Source: Klebsiella sp. RHBSTW-00484
GTDB taxonomy: Bacteria; Pseudomonadota; Gammaproteobacteria; Enterobacterales; Enterobacteriaceae
Assembly: GCF_013705725.1 (NCBI RefSeq)
Contig: NZ_CP055481.1
Location: forward strand, 1,674,001 to 1,738,000
Reading direction: 5' to 3'
Length of the DNA: 64,000 nt
Under the pieces are notes generated by a model, which was not told the origin of the DNA, did no database searches, and saw only the letters and a program-made list of their open reading frames with translations. A program made the translations under genes and the position numbers. Below are positions 1 through 9,945 of this stretch, one piece after another (position 1 is the first letter of the stretch; every line of letters begins with the position of its first letter).

Positions 1-67
1 TAAATCTGGGCTTATCTGTTTTCGTATCACGCTGCCCGCCGCTGAGCCTGGAAAAAACAACGCATAA
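1..67 (+). CDS. glrK: Sensor histidine kinase GlrK (QseE), C-terminal end only
   Basis: Only the last 21 codons are inside the window, in the frame beginning at base 2 and ending with TAA at 65-67. The peptide ends with CFRITLPA, the usual last strand of a histidine-kinase ATPase domain (a G-x-x-F-x-I-x-LP ending). The next two genes are qseG and glrR, which follow glrK in enterobacteria, so position supports the call. GlrK is the inner-membrane kinase that phosphorylates GlrR. The identification rests on this short tail and on synteny. Confidence 0.75.
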   Translation, partial: KSGLICFRITLPAAEPGKNNA

Positions 68-78
68 ATTAATATTGG

Positions 79-789
79 GTGAATATGTCCCACTTCTTCG
101 CATTTGTCCGTCCTCTTAGGGGATGGCTGCTGTCAGGTATTTCTTGCCTGGCGCTGGCGGGATGTTCCGCCTCCACATCACCACAGGCCGCGGATGGTAA
201 AACGCTCTCCGCGCTGCCGCAGCATCAGGTCGCCGATTTTCTCTCGGTAGAGTGCGCCGACATCTGGAATCTGAAAAACGAGACCAGCGATAAAAACCCG
301 CTCTACTGGTTGCGGGGGATCGATTGTGCAGATCGTCTGGCCCCGGCGCAGGCGCGTGCGGAAGCTAAGCTGCATAATGATGACAGCTGGCAGGATGCTT
401 TTAAGCGCGGCATTTTGCTGGCGGATGCCAAAATTACGCCAGATGAACGCCGGGCGCTGGTGAATCGTCTGGATACTTTCAGCCCGCAAATCGCTGCACA
501 GGTACGCCCGCTTTATCAGCTCTGGCGCGAAGGCCAGGGCCGACAACTTCAATTGGTTGATGAGCGTTCCCGCTACGCCAAATTGCAGCAATCCAGCGAT
601 GCCGAGCTTGAGGCGCTGCGCCAGCAGGAGCTGGAGTTACGCAGCCAGCTTGAGCTCACCACCCGTAAGCTGGAAAACCTCACCGACATTGAGCGCCAGC
701 TCTCCAGTCGTAAACCAGGAGGCAATTTCAGCTCTGATGCCGGGCACGGCAGCGAGAAAGTCCCGGAGGTGATTCATGACGATCCGTAA
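79..789 (+). CDS. qseG: QseG, outer-membrane lipoprotein of the GlrK/GlrR system
   Basis: 236 residues, close to E. coli QseG. The N-terminus has a basic, hydrophobic signal ending in a lipobox (LALAGC), so it is predicted to be lipidated and sent to the outer membrane. The middle keeps the family stretches NPLYWLR and GILLADAKIT. The C-terminal part (about residues 150-210) is a Gln/Leu/Glu-rich coiled coil containing ELTTRKLENLTDIERQLS. QseG is known to interact with the kinase GlrK. Translation may start at GTG 79 or at ATG 85, two codons later. The 3' end overlaps glrR by 14 bases, which points to translational coupling. Confidence 0.93.
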   Translation: MNMSHFFAFVRPLRGWLLSGISCLALAGCSASTSPQAADGKTLSALPQHQVADFLSVECADIWNLKNETSDKNPLYWLRGIDCADRLAPAQARAEAKLHNDDSWQDAFKRGILLADAKITPDERRALVNRLDTFSPQIAAQVRPLYQLWREGQGRQLQLVDERSRYAKLQQSSDAELEALRQQELELRSQLELTTRKLENLTDIERQLSSRKPGGNFSSDAGHGSEKVPEVIHDDP

Positions 790-2113
790 ACCCGCCCATC
801 TGCTGCTCGTAGATGACGACCCGGGCTTGTTGAAGCTGCTGGGGATGCGTCTTATCAGCGAAGGGTATCGTGTGGTCACTGCCGAAAGCGGCCCGGAGGC
901 GTTGCGTATTTTGGGCCGCGAGAAAGTGGATCTGGTGGTCAGCGACCTGCGGATGGACGAGATGGACGGCCTACAGCTGTTCAGTGAAATTCAGAAGGTC
1001 CAGCCGGGGATGCCGGTGATTATCCTGACCGCGCACGGTTCCATTCCTGATGCCGTCGCAGCGACTCAGCAGGGCGTATTCAGCTTCCTGACCAAGCCGG
1101 TGGACAAAGACGCGCTGTATAAAGCTATCGACGATGCGCTGGAGCAGAGCGCGCCGACCACCGACGAGCGCTGGCGTCAGGCGATTGTCACCCGCAGCCC
1201 GCTGATGCAGCGCTTGCTTGAGCAGGCCGGGATGGTGGCGCAATCGGACGTGAGCGTGCTGATTAACGGCCAAAGCGGCACCGGCAAAGAGATTGTCGCC
1301 CAGGCTATTCATAACGCCAGCCCGCGCCACGATAAACCTTTTATCGCTATTAACTGCGGGGCGTTGCCCGAACAACTGCTGGAATCGGAGCTATTTGGTC
1401 ACGCGCGCGGTGCCTTTACCGGCGCGGTCAGCAGCCGTGAGGGATTGTTTCAGGCAGCCGAAGGCGGCACGCTGTTTCTTGATGAGATAGGCGATATGCC
1501 GGTGGCGCTACAGGTGAAACTGTTGCGCGTCCTGCAGGAGCGCAAAGTACGCCCGCTGGGTAGCAATCGCGATATTGATATTGATGTGCGGATTATCTCC
1601 GCTACCCACCGCGATCTGCCGAAAGCGATGGCCCGCGGTGAGTTTCGTGAAGACCTGTTTTATCGCCTGAACGTGGTGAATCTGAAAATTCCCCCGCTGG
1701 CCGATCGCACGGAAGATATCCCGCTACTGGCTAACCATCTGCTGCGCCAGTCCGCCGATCGCCACAAACCATTTGTCCGCGCGTTCTCTACAGATGCGAT
1801 GAAGCGGCTGATGGCCGCCAAATGGCCAGGGAACGTACGCCAACTGGTGAACGTGATTGAGCAGTGCGTGGCGCTGACTTCCTCGCCGGTGATCAGTGAT
1901 GCGCTGGTGGAACAGGCGCTGGAGGGGGAGAATACCGCGCTGCCGACGTTTGTTGAGGCGCGTAATCAGTTTGAGTTGAACTACCTGCGCAAGCTGCTGC
2001 AAATCACCAAAGGTAATGTCACGCACGCGGCGCGGATGGCGGGGCGTAACCGCACGGAGTTTTATAAGCTGCTGTCGCGCCACGAGCTCGAAGCCAACGA
2101 CTTTAAAGAGTAG
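776..2113 (+). CDS. glrR: GlrR (QseF), sigma-54-dependent response regulator
   Basis: 445 residues with three domains in order. The receiver domain (about 1-125) has the acidic pair DDD near residue 14, a phosphoacceptor Asp in VVSDLRMDE and the conserved Lys in FLTKPVD. The AAA+ sigma-54 activation domain (about 140-370) has Walker A GQSGTGKE, the sigma-54-contacting GAFTGA loop and Walker B TLFLDEIGDMP. A short Fis-type helix-turn-helix ends the protein (GNVTHAARMAGRNRTEFYKLL). In E. coli GlrR activates glmY, the sRNA controlling glucosamine-6-phosphate synthase, and responds to envelope stress. It overlaps qseG, and glnB follows after a repeat element. Confidence 0.96.
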   Translation: MTIRKPAHLLLVDDDPGLLKLLGMRLISEGYRVVTAESGPEALRILGREKVDLVVSDLRMDEMDGLQLFSEIQKVQPGMPVIILTAHGSIPDAVAATQQGVFSFLTKPVDKDALYKAIDDALEQSAPTTDERWRQAIVTRSPLMQRLLEQAGMVAQSDVSVLINGQSGTGKEIVAQAIHNASPRHDKPFIAINCGALPEQLLESELFGHARGAFTGAVSSREGLFQAAEGGTLFLDEIGDMPVALQVKLLRVLQERKVRPLGSNRDIDIDVRIISATHRDLPKAMARGEFREDLFYRLNVVNLKIPPLADRTEDIPLLANHLLRQSADRHKPFVRAFSTDAMKRLMAAKWPGNVRQLVNVIEQCVALTSSPVISDALVEQALEGENTALPTFVEARNQFELNYLRKLLQITKGNVTHAARMAGRNRTEFYKLLSRHELEANDFKE

Positions 2114-2165
2114 CTCCGCAACATGACGCAAGTTATGATACGGTTAGCAACCGGTTACGCGATTA

Positions 2166-2312
2166 AGAGCCTATCCCAGTAGGCGTTATTGTCGCAGGCA
2201 GTTTGAACACGGACAGCGCGGAAAAACCGGAGCGTACACGTAGTACGTGAGGATTTTGAGCACTGCCCAGGTTCAAAATGGCAAGTAAAATAGCCTTAAT
2301 GGGATAGGCTCT
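2166..2312. repeat. 147-bp palindromic intergenic repeat (MITE-like) between glrR and glnB
   Basis: The ends are an exact 13-bp inverted repeat (agagcctatccca at 2166-2178, its complement at 2300-2312). Nested inside are further inverted arms, gtttgaac near 2200 against gttcaaa near 2271, and a near-central self-complementary acgtagtacgt. The whole element could fold as one long imperfect hairpin. It fills most of the glrR-glnB gap and stops 14 bases before the glnB start codon. It encodes no protein. It resembles the mobile intergenic repeats common in enterobacteria, but I cannot assign it to ERIC or another named family. Confidence 0.8.
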
Positions 2313-2314
2313 AA

Positions 2315-2665
<351 letters not shown>

Positions 2666-2684
2666 GTTTTCAAACTAAGTTATC

Positions 2685-2722
2685 AAACAGCCCCGGTCGT
2701 ATCATGCGACCGGGGCTGTTTG
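2685..2722 (+). terminator. Terminator of glnB
   Basis: A perfect 15-bp stem (2685-2699 pairing with 2707-2721) around a 7-base loop, GC-rich (acagccccggtcg), with flanking A and T tracts on both sides. It lies between the convergent glnB and the gldA-like gene and could serve both strands. Confidence 0.9.
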
Positions 2723-2742
2723 TCTCTGTCAATGGCGTTCAG

Positions 2743-3849
2743 TTATGCTTTTGCCTTGATAAACGCAGATCCATAGCTGTCGGCGGCCAGCAGGGCCGCA
2801 TAAACGCTATCCTCAGTGATTTTAAACGGCATATTGTGAATCGTCTCTCCCTTCACGCAGGCCAGTCCGGCAACTTTACGCATCTTATTTTCGATATCTT
2901 CAGTGACGTTCAACTGCCTGAGCGTTACCGGCAGACCGACATCAATGCACAGCTGTAGAACGGTATTGAGTTCTTCAGTCGGCGCATTTTCCAACATCAG
3001 CTGGGTTAACGTGCCGAATGCCACTTTTTCACCGTGATACATCGTATGTGTTTCTTCTAATACGGTAAAACCATTGTGGATAGCGTGGGCCGCCGCCAGG
3101 CCACCGCTCTCAAAACCTATGCCGCTTAAATAAGTATTCGCTTCGACAATGTGCTCTACGGCTTCGGTTACCACGTTGCGCTCGACGGCGAGCAAGGCTT
3201 TTTTGGCATCAGCAAGCAGCGTCTCATAACACTGTCTGGCAATACCCGTTGCGGCGACGGTGGGGTGCCCGCCAGCCATCGTTGTGGCCGAGCTTTGCAA
3301 ACAGGCTCGGGCTTCGAACCAGGTCGCCAGCGCATCCCCGATACCTGCTGCCAGTAGCCGTGCAGGCGCATTGGCGACTATCTGCGTATCCACCAGTACC
3401 AGCGTTGGGTTGAAAGGCAGGTCGAGGTAAGCGTCGAATTCACCATCATCGGTATAGAGCACGGACCAGGAACTGCACGGCGCATCGGTAGAAGCAATCG
3501 TCGGGATAATGACCAGCGGCAAATTCAGGTAGTACGCGACTGATTTTGCTGCATCGATCGTTTTCCCACCGCCAATACCGATAATCGCCGTGCACTGATT
3601 TTCTTCGGCTTCAGCCTGAATAGCAGTGATGGCGCTGCGCGAACACTCACCGTTAAACGTCGAAAATTGGCAGGCGATCTTTGCCTCTTCAAAACTGGTG
3701 CTAAGCCGATCCTGCGTTAACCCCAGAACAAAGGCATCGCCAAGAACTAAAAATTTTGCGTTAAGGTGTTTTACATAAGTTGCAACCGAACTTAAAAGCC
3801 CGGCCCCTTGAATATATTTACCCGGCGACTGAATGATTTTTGCGCTCAT
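2743..3849 (-). CDS. gldA: Glycerol dehydrogenase (GldA type), NAD-dependent
   Basis: 368 residues and very similar throughout to E. coli GldA (367). It has the N-terminal [12 protein letters not shown], the NAD-binding [12 protein letters not shown], and the Fe/Zn-alcohol-dehydrogenase metal ligands in [14 protein letters not shown] (Asp), [12 protein letters not shown] (His) and [15 protein letters not shown] (His). It interconverts glycerol and dihydroxyacetone in the cytoplasm. It is the last gene of the leftward accessory operon, 26 bases after the aldolase gene. In E. coli gldA also follows a fructose-6-phosphate aldolase gene, so the pairing is an old one. This may be a second gldA copy in the genome, which the window cannot show. 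Confidence 0.9.
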   Translation of the reverse strand: MSAKIIQSPGKYIQGAGLLSSVATYVKHLNAKFLVLGDAFVLGLTQDRLSTSFEEAKIACQFSTFNGECSRSAITAIQAEAEENQCTAIIGIGGGKTIDAAKSVAYYLNLPLVIIPTIASTDAPCSSWSVLYTDDGEFDAYLDLPFNPTLVLVDTQIVANAPARLLAAGIGDALATWFEARACLQSSATTMAGGHPTVAATGIARQCYETLLADAKKALLAVERNVVTEAVEHIVEANTYLSGIGFESGGLAAAHAIHNGFTVLEETHTMYHGEKVAFGTLTQLMLENAPTEELNTVLQLCIDVGLPVTLRQLNVTEDIENKMRKVAGLACVKGETIHNMPFKITEDSVYAALLAADSYGSAFIKAKA

Positions 3850-3875
3850 TATCTTCTCCTTGATTGAAACGCTGA

Positions 3876-4541
3876 TTATTTAATGGCAAGGCTTCCGTAA
3901 GCGGATTGCCAGTCATGCTGAAACTGGGCGACGGCAGCATCGACAGCTGGGTTTTGTAGGAGATTTTTTGCAAGATCAGTGGGCAGCGTGATGCACTCGC
4001 AGCCTGCCAGCAGGCAATCAAGGAACTGTTGATTGTTTTTGTAGCTGGCGCCAAACACTTTGCAGTGCGGGGCATGTAAGGCAAGCGCCTTAACCAGGGC
4101 GCTGACAATTTCAATACCGTTGCCAGATAGCGCTTCAATGCGGTTGAAATAGGGTGCGACATATTCTGCACCAGCCAGCGCGGCTAACAATCCCTGGGTG
4201 GTGGTATAGACGGCGGTTCCCAGCGTTCTGACCTGATGGGCTTTCAGTTTTTTTATCGCTTTCAAACCTTCAGATGTGACGGGAATTTTGATGACAATAT
4301 TCTCATCCATTGCGCTCAGGCGACGGGCTTCTTCCACCATACCTGCGCAGTCGGAGGCAATAACCTGGGCGAATATCATTCTGTCTTTACCCAATACGGC
4401 GCGAATTTGCGGAATAAGCACCGATAGCGCAATACCTGATTTCGCCGTGATGCTGGGATTCATGGTTACGCCAGCCAGCGGTAAATTCTCCTCAAGCAGC
4501 TTTATTTCATTAAGATCGGCAGTATCAATATAGATTTTCAT
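3876..4541 (-). CDS. fsa: Fructose-6-phosphate aldolase (transaldolase-like, FSA/TalC type)
   Basis: 221 residues, the short transaldolase form typical of FsaA/FsaB rather than the ~317-residue TalA/TalB. It has the N-terminal [14 protein letters not shown], the Schiff-base lysine in [11 protein letters not shown] (about Lys85), and the FSA-type segments [19 protein letters not shown] and [15 protein letters not shown] enzymes cleave fructose-6-phosphate, and related ketose phosphates, to dihydroxyacetone and glyceraldehyde-3-phosphate. A PfkB kinase upstream and a glycerol dehydrogenase downstream fit that reaction. The start is ATG 4541, with AGGAAT just upstream. The actual ketose is unknown. 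Confidence 0.9.
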   Translation of the reverse strand: MKIYIDTADLNEIKLLEENLPLAGVTMNPSITAKSGIALSVLIPQIRAVLGKDRMIFAQVIASDCAGMVEEARRLSAMDENIVIKIPVTSEGLKAIKKLKAHQVRTLGTAVYTTTQGLLAALAGAEYVAPYFNRIEALSGNGIEIVSALVKALALHAPHCKVFGASYKNNQQFLDCLLAGCECITLPTDLAKNLLQNPAVDAAVAQFQHDWQSAYGSLAIK

Positions 4542-4571
4542 AGAGTTATTCCTGATTAATTAAAATGAATT

Positions 4572-5762
4572 TTATTTTACTAATTTGTGACTGGTCGCGA
4601 TTTCAACATGTTGCCCACGATATAACCTGGTCCAGGTTAAGGCATAAAATAAAATGAATACAAAGCAGATTAGCGGCATAATAAATCCGGTAGCCATATC
4701 GTAATGGTCGGCAATAGCCCCCATGATCATCGGCATAACGGCACCACCCACGATAGACATAACAATAATTGAAGAGGCTTTTTTGGTTTGTCCGCCAAGG
4801 CCCGCAATACCGAGTGAGAAAATAGCCGGGAACATGATCGACATAAAATAAAAACTAAGTACTAAAGAAATGGTCGCCAGATAACCATCTGAGTAAATGA
4901 TAATGACCATCAGCACGGAGTTGATTAGGGCAAATGTTGAAAGAACAACCTGAGTTTTAATTTTACTCAGCAGCATTCCTCCGGTCAGGCGGCCAATCAT
5001 AAAGAGCCCGAATCCGCCGAAGGCCAGGATCTGCGACGCGCCGCGTTCGGTAATTTGGTAGAAACTTCCCGCGTTCCAGGTCCATGTCGAAGGTAACATA
5101 CTGGCGAGACTCAGCGTCATGGCTGGTGAGTGTTCGACAACGTAGTTGATAAAGAAACTGAAGATTCCCGTCTGCCCCGCGACATATAAGAACTGGGCGA
5201 TGACGGCGAAAATAAAATGCGGTAGCTGCCAAAAGGGTTTCTCGCTCGCGTTGATTCGCTCATCTGCTTCAGGTACAACTTCGGGGACTTTGGTTCTGAA
5301 GAAGACCAATAGAATCAGGGTCACCGCGAGGAAAATCCCCAGATAGGGTATGAATAACCCGTCGTTAGTCTTAGAAACTTCCCCGGTCGCAGAAAGGACA
5401 AAATGGCCGCCAATCAGTGGGCCAAAGATCAGGCCCAGACCGGCGATGGATTGCGATATGTTAAGCCTTGCCGCTCCGCCGTCTTTATTCCCGAGGACAA
5501 TGACGTAAGGGTTGGCAATGGTTTCGATAAAGGTCAGCCCAGCCGCGAGGATGAAAATACCGGTAAGAAAGAACATATACTCACCATGCACCGTCGCCAG
5601 CATAAACGTACTGGTACCGCACATAATCAGCACGAGTCCGATAATTATGCCGGATTTATAACCATAGCGCTGTGCCAGGATCCCCGCAGGAATAGCGACG
5701 AAGAAATAGCTAATATAGTTCGCGAACTGAATAAGCGCCGACTTCGCTTTGGTGATCTCTAG
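4572..5762 (-). pseudogene. FucP-like MFS sugar/H+ symporter, 3' part (split by an IS)
   Basis: About 396 codons encoding helices 2-12 of a 12-helix major-facilitator permease of the FHS/FucP type (YFFVAIPAGILAQRYGYKSG, GLTFIETIANPYV, LNISQSIAGLGLIFGP). The 5' part lies beyond the IS at 6959-7100. Joining the two parts through a single copy of the CTAG duplication keeps one frame (...FQNT-LEITKAK...) and gives a 442-residue protein, the normal FucP size. The first codons of the apparent open frame to the right of 5762 belong to the IS. As it stands the fragment lacks helix 1 and is not expected to transport. The substrate is probably a hexose or ketose, by context. Confidence 0.88.
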
Positions 5763-6958
<1,196 letters not shown>

Positions 6959-7100
6959 CTAGCGTGTTTTGAAAGTGTTTATTAAGGATATCGATCATGC
7001 CGGTGCTGAATCCAAGAACAAGAAACAGCATAGAGATGATGCAAAATATCTTGAATTGGTTATTACCATCTGGAGAAACGAACAATCCTGTTTTTTTCAT
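6959..7100 (-). pseudogene. FucP-like MFS symporter, 5' part (split by an IS)
   Basis: The first 46-47 codons of the interrupted permease, from ATG 7100 to the CTAG duplication. They encode a cytoplasmic start and the first transmembrane helix (IFCIISMLFLVLGFSTGMIDIL), followed by NKHFQNT, where the IS enters. Translation then runs into the IS and soon stops. The start codon overlaps the stop of the PfkB kinase gene (TGATG), so the two were translationally coupled before the insertion. See the 3' part at 4572-5762. Confidence 0.88.
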
Positions 7101-8011
7101 CACAGCACCGCCTGGTCGTTAAAAAGTTTTTCTATAATATCGTTGTCATATTCCGGCTGCGCGCCTTCTTTAGTGGCAACCCATGATCCTAATGTAGATG
7201 CTTTATACATTGCTGCGATGGGTTCAAACTCTGGATTAATTAAGGCGTTGATCATCGCCGCGAAGAATGCGTCGCCGGCACCGATCGTGTTATTAACGTT
7301 TACCCGGATAGCTTGTCCTGAGTAAATATGTCCTTCCCGGTAGAGAACCGGGTGTTTATCCCCTCGGGTGATACAGATAATTTTGTCGCCAATAATGTCC
7401 ACCAGCGCGTATATCTGCTCTTCGATTTTTTCAGCCACAATATTGAAATGGCGGGCAATCTTGTCCAGTTCACTTTCGTTTAACTTAATGAAATCCGCTC
7501 GCTGTAAAAACTCACCGACAATCTGAATATCGTTTTGTCCTTCGCGTAAGTTAACGTCAAAACACTTTAGTCCCTGATATATTTGCAGAAAATCAGCAAA
7601 GGATTTCTGGTTGAACGTGCTACGCAAAGCGACAGACCCGTAAACAAAGGCGCTGCTGGCGAGGTTTTCCGCATTGTGGCTGATGCTAATGTAGTCCCAG
7701 GCGGCGGGAGTATGAATGTCATAGGAGGCATCGCCTGCTGTATCAATTTTGACATCCACAATCCCCGTTCCCACATCCTTGAGAACCTTGATTTCGCTGA
7801 CATCGCAGCGCCAGTCATTTTTAATGATGCTGAGCGACTGGTTGCCGAGCTTGTCGCTACCCACGCTGGATACCGGGACCGTTCTGCAGCCTAATTTTTG
7901 CAGATGATAAGCCACGTTAAGGGTTGCTCCACCCTGTTGAGGAGGGTGGCATTCAACGCAGTCCCAGAGGATTTCGCAGGCTAACAGGCATGAAGGTTTA
8001 GCATGGAGCAT
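7100..8011 (-). CDS. PfkB-family sugar kinase
   Basis: 303 residues of the ribokinase/PfkB fold. It has the N-terminal double-glycine region GGATLNVAYHLQKLG and the C-terminal signature with the catalytic Asp, NTIGAGDAFFAAMINAL (anion hole GAGD). It transfers phosphate from ATP to a sugar hydroxyl in the cytoplasm. Substrate specificity cannot be read directly. The neighbouring FSA-type aldolase argues for a ketohexose phosphorylated at C6. ATG 8011 overlaps the upstream cupin gene by 14 bases, and the stop overlaps the permease start, so this is a tightly coupled operon. No adenosine- or nucleoside-specific feature is evident. Confidence 0.88.
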   Translation of the reverse strand: MLHAKPSCLLACEILWDCVECHPPQQGGATLNVAYHLQKLGCRTVPVSSVGSDKLGNQSLSIIKNDWRCDVSEIKVLKDVGTGIVDVKIDTAGDASYDIHTPAAWDYISISHNAENLASSAFVYGSVALRSTFNQKSFADFLQIYQGLKCFDVNLREGQNDIQIVGEFLQRADFIKLNESELDKIARHFNIVAEKIEEQIYALVDIIGDKIICITRGDKHPVLYREGHIYSGQAIRVNVNNTIGAGDAFFAAMINALINPEFEPIAAMYKASTLGSWVATKEGAQPEYDNDIIEKLFNDQAVL

Positions 8012-8510
8012 TGGTGTACTCCCCCTTTTTCACCTCGGGCACAATCACCGTATCAATATCCAGCACTTCGATATCGTCAGGCGTGTGGCGGCCGGACAAC
8101 AGCATATAAGTAGCGTTTTCTCCATGCAGGGGATACGGGGCAAAGTGCCAGGCGTTGCGGCGCATGATAATGCCGTAAGAGCCATCAAGGTGGATGGCGA
8201 CCAGTTTGTTGATATCAAATTCACCCACTGGCCCGAGGACGATTACGCTCTCGCCGGTCAAGGGGATAACGGCCTCTTCGGTCTGCATATGGCGTTCAAT
8301 ATTGGCAAGCGTGAAGGGGTGCGGTTTTGCTTTCAGGAAGCTGGCGACCGGTATTTCGGTGAAGTCATTGGCATCGCAGACATCGTGAAAGTAAGTGATG
8401 TCGGTACGGTCAACAGAGGGGGTTCTGTTTGCCGGTAAACCGATGAGTTTGGCGTAAGGGGCCAGGTTTTCTGCTGTGGCTTCGATCAATGGGATGGTGA
8501 TCATTTTCAA
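7998..8510 (-). CDS. AllA-like cupin protein (ureidoglycolate lyase fold), function unknown here
   Basis: 170 residues. The central block NIERHMQTEEAVIPLTGESVIVLGP and the later RRNAWHFAPYPL resemble ureidoglycolate lyase (AllA), a small cupin. The HMQTEE and NAWHF positions supply potential metal or substrate ligands. There is no allantoin or purine degradation gene nearby. It is the first gene of a sugar operon, so ureidoglycolate is an unlikely substrate; a sugar isomerase/epimerase-like or lyase role is possible but is inference. A good Shine-Dalgarno (CAGGAG) lies about 6 bases before ATG 8510, and a regulator-type palindrome lies just upstream of that. Confidence 0.72.
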   Translation of the reverse strand: MKMITIPLIEATAENLAPYAKLIGLPANRTPSVDRTDITYFHDVCDANDFTEIPVASFLKAKPHPFTLANIERHMQTEEAVIPLTGESVIVLGPVGEFDINKLVAIHLDGSYGIIMRRNAWHFAPYPLHGENATYMLLSGRHTPDDIEVLDIDTVIVPEVKKGEYTNAPC

Positions 8511-8520
8511 TACTCCTGAT

Positions 8521-8540
8521 TAATGAAAACGTTGTCTTTT
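8521..8540. promoter_or_regulatory. Probable LacI-family operator O1
   Basis: taatgaaaacgttgtctttt is an imperfect palindrome centred on AACGTT, as LacI/GalR-family operators usually are, and matches the perfect site at 8621 at most positions. It lies directly upstream of the Shine-Dalgarno of the cupin gene, where a bound repressor would block the leftward operon. Confidence 0.65.
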
Positions 8541-8620
8541 AACGTTTTTAAATTGTCACTTATGTTGTGTTATCTAATTGTTTTTACGTATTAGATTCTC
8601 TGGTTTTGGCTTTTATTTTA

Positions 8621-8640
8621 AAATGACAACGTTGTCATTT
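8621..8640. promoter_or_regulatory. Probable LacI-family operator O2 (perfect 20-bp palindrome)
   Basis: aaatgacaacgttgtcattt is an exact 20-bp palindrome with the AACGTT centre typical of LacI-family operators. It is exactly 100 bp from O1 centre to centre, so a tetrameric repressor could loop between them. The adjacent divergent LacI-type gene is the obvious candidate to bind it. Confidence 0.75.
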
Positions 8641-8897
8641 GTGGGCATTCTAGCCTGGCGAGAGAAGATCAAAAAGAGAGAACGATCACAGATTGCGATC
8701 GTCATCCAGGTGAGAGCTTTCTTGGTTCAGGGCGACAGGAATTGCCAGAAAACAGGTATGTGAAGTAACCTATTGAATAGCTAGAGGGTTTAATTGGATG
8801 TCAGGACTCAAGGGGCGTGCCAGAATACGTGAATGGCCTGGCGTAGGCCCCAGGGTCAATGGGTGAAAAGAACGACGGATCGTCTTAAGAGAGAAAT

Positions 8898-9902
8898 ATG
8901 GCAAGCATTGCAGATATCGCTAAAAAACTTAATTTATCTAACTCTACTGTTTCAAGAGCATTGCGCGATTCGGGACTGGTGACCAAAGAGACCCGAGAAA
9001 AAGTGTTACTCGCAGCGCAGGAAGTAGGGTATGAGGTTAACGTTATAGCCAGAAAACTGCGCAGCGGTGAGTCGAAAACGATTGGCGTGATCGTTTCCGA
9101 TATTACTAACTTATTTCACGGTGAAATCATCACTGCTATCCAGAAAGTGGCAATTGATAATGGCTATACCGTTATTTTTGGCACTTCCTCAGAAGATGAA
9201 AATACCGAGCGTGAGCTCATCGATTTGCTAAAAAGCAATATGCTTCAGGGGCTTATCATTGTCCCGACGCATCAATCGATAAATAACATCAGACCCCTGG
9301 CACATCTGCCGATCGTTGAAGTTGACCGCCTGTCCGGCCTCGATTCAAGCGACCAGGTGTTGATTAGCAACCATGAAAGCATGAAGCTCGCAACCAACTA
9401 TCTCATCAGCCAGGGACACAGAAACATACTCTACTGTACCGGTGATTTAGCGATTACTACATTTGATGAGCGCTTGAGTGGGTTTAAAAGCGCAATAGCG
9501 GAAGCCGATTCAAATATTACCCACGACGTTTTGTTGGTTAAAGACACGGATAAGTTACAGTCCAGAACCAGCAGTGAGGTCATCAATTTTCTGACGGGTA
9601 AAAACAGACCTTCCGCCATTATTGCGGCTAACGATTTTATTGGTGAAGGGGTTATTTCTGCTATTTACAAATGCGGTCTGGCGGTTCCGGAAGATATCTC
9701 TTTTCTGATGTTTGATGACCCCAGGTGGGCAAGCTTTTTCCCGACACCATTGACGGTCATTAAGCAGCCTGCATATCAACTGGGTCTGACCGCAGCCAAA
9801 TTGTTGATTTCTAAAATTGAAAACAAAGAAAAGAGAACCAAGAGCGTTAAGCGCCTGACCGCAGACCTGATCGTCAGACAGTCGGTAGCGAAAGTAGGGT
9901 AG
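8898..9902 (+). CDS. LacI/GalR-family transcriptional regulator of the accessory sugar operon
   Basis: 334 residues. The N-terminal helix-turn-helix IADIAKKLNLSNSTVSRALRDSG and hinge RKLRSGESKTIGVIV are classic for the family. The periplasmic-binding-protein-like effector domain follows (VSDITNLFHGEII, GLIIVPTH, AANDFIGEGVISAIYKCGLAVPEDISFLMFDD, TVIKQPAYQLG). It is encoded divergently from the AllA-like/PfkB/FSA/GldA operon with two LacI-type palindromes in between, so it probably represses that operon until a pathway sugar is present. The inducer is unknown. A 3' neighbour, hmp, converges on it after 43 bases. Confidence 0.9.
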   Translation: MASIADIAKKLNLSNSTVSRALRDSGLVTKETREKVLLAAQEVGYEVNVIARKLRSGESKTIGVIVSDITNLFHGEIITAIQKVAIDNGYTVIFGTSSEDENTERELIDLLKSNMLQGLIIVPTHQSINNIRPLAHLPIVEVDRLSGLDSSDQVLISNHESMKLATNYLISQGHRNILYCTGDLAITTFDERLSGFKSAIAEADSNITHDVLLVKDTDKLQSRTSSEVINFLTGKNRPSAIIAANDFIGEGVISAIYKCGLAVPEDISFLMFDDPRWASFFPTPLTVIKQPAYQLGLTAAKLLISKIENKEKRTKSVKRLTADLIVRQSVAKVG

Positions 9903-9945
9903 AGACGTTGACAGGCCGGTTTCCCGGCCCGCCATTTAAAGTGGC

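Larger units (their letters stand above)
8511..8897. promoter_or_regulatory. Divergent control region between the cupin operon and the LacI regulator gene
   Basis: 387 bases with no convincing gene. The left part is AT-rich and holds two related palindromes centred on AACGTT (8521-8540 and 8621-8640), listed separately. The right part (about 8680-8890) contains two smaller dyads, acgatc...gatcgt near 8682-8702 and acgacggatcgt near 8872-8883, which may be hairpins or further operator half-sites. The LacI gene has a purine-rich ribosome site (agagag) just before its ATG. I do not see a confident CRP site. Confidence 0.6.

Noticed and set aside
2166..2312. ERIC element
   Set aside because: The terminal and internal words do not match the ERIC consensus as I know it; called only as an unnamed palindromic repeat.
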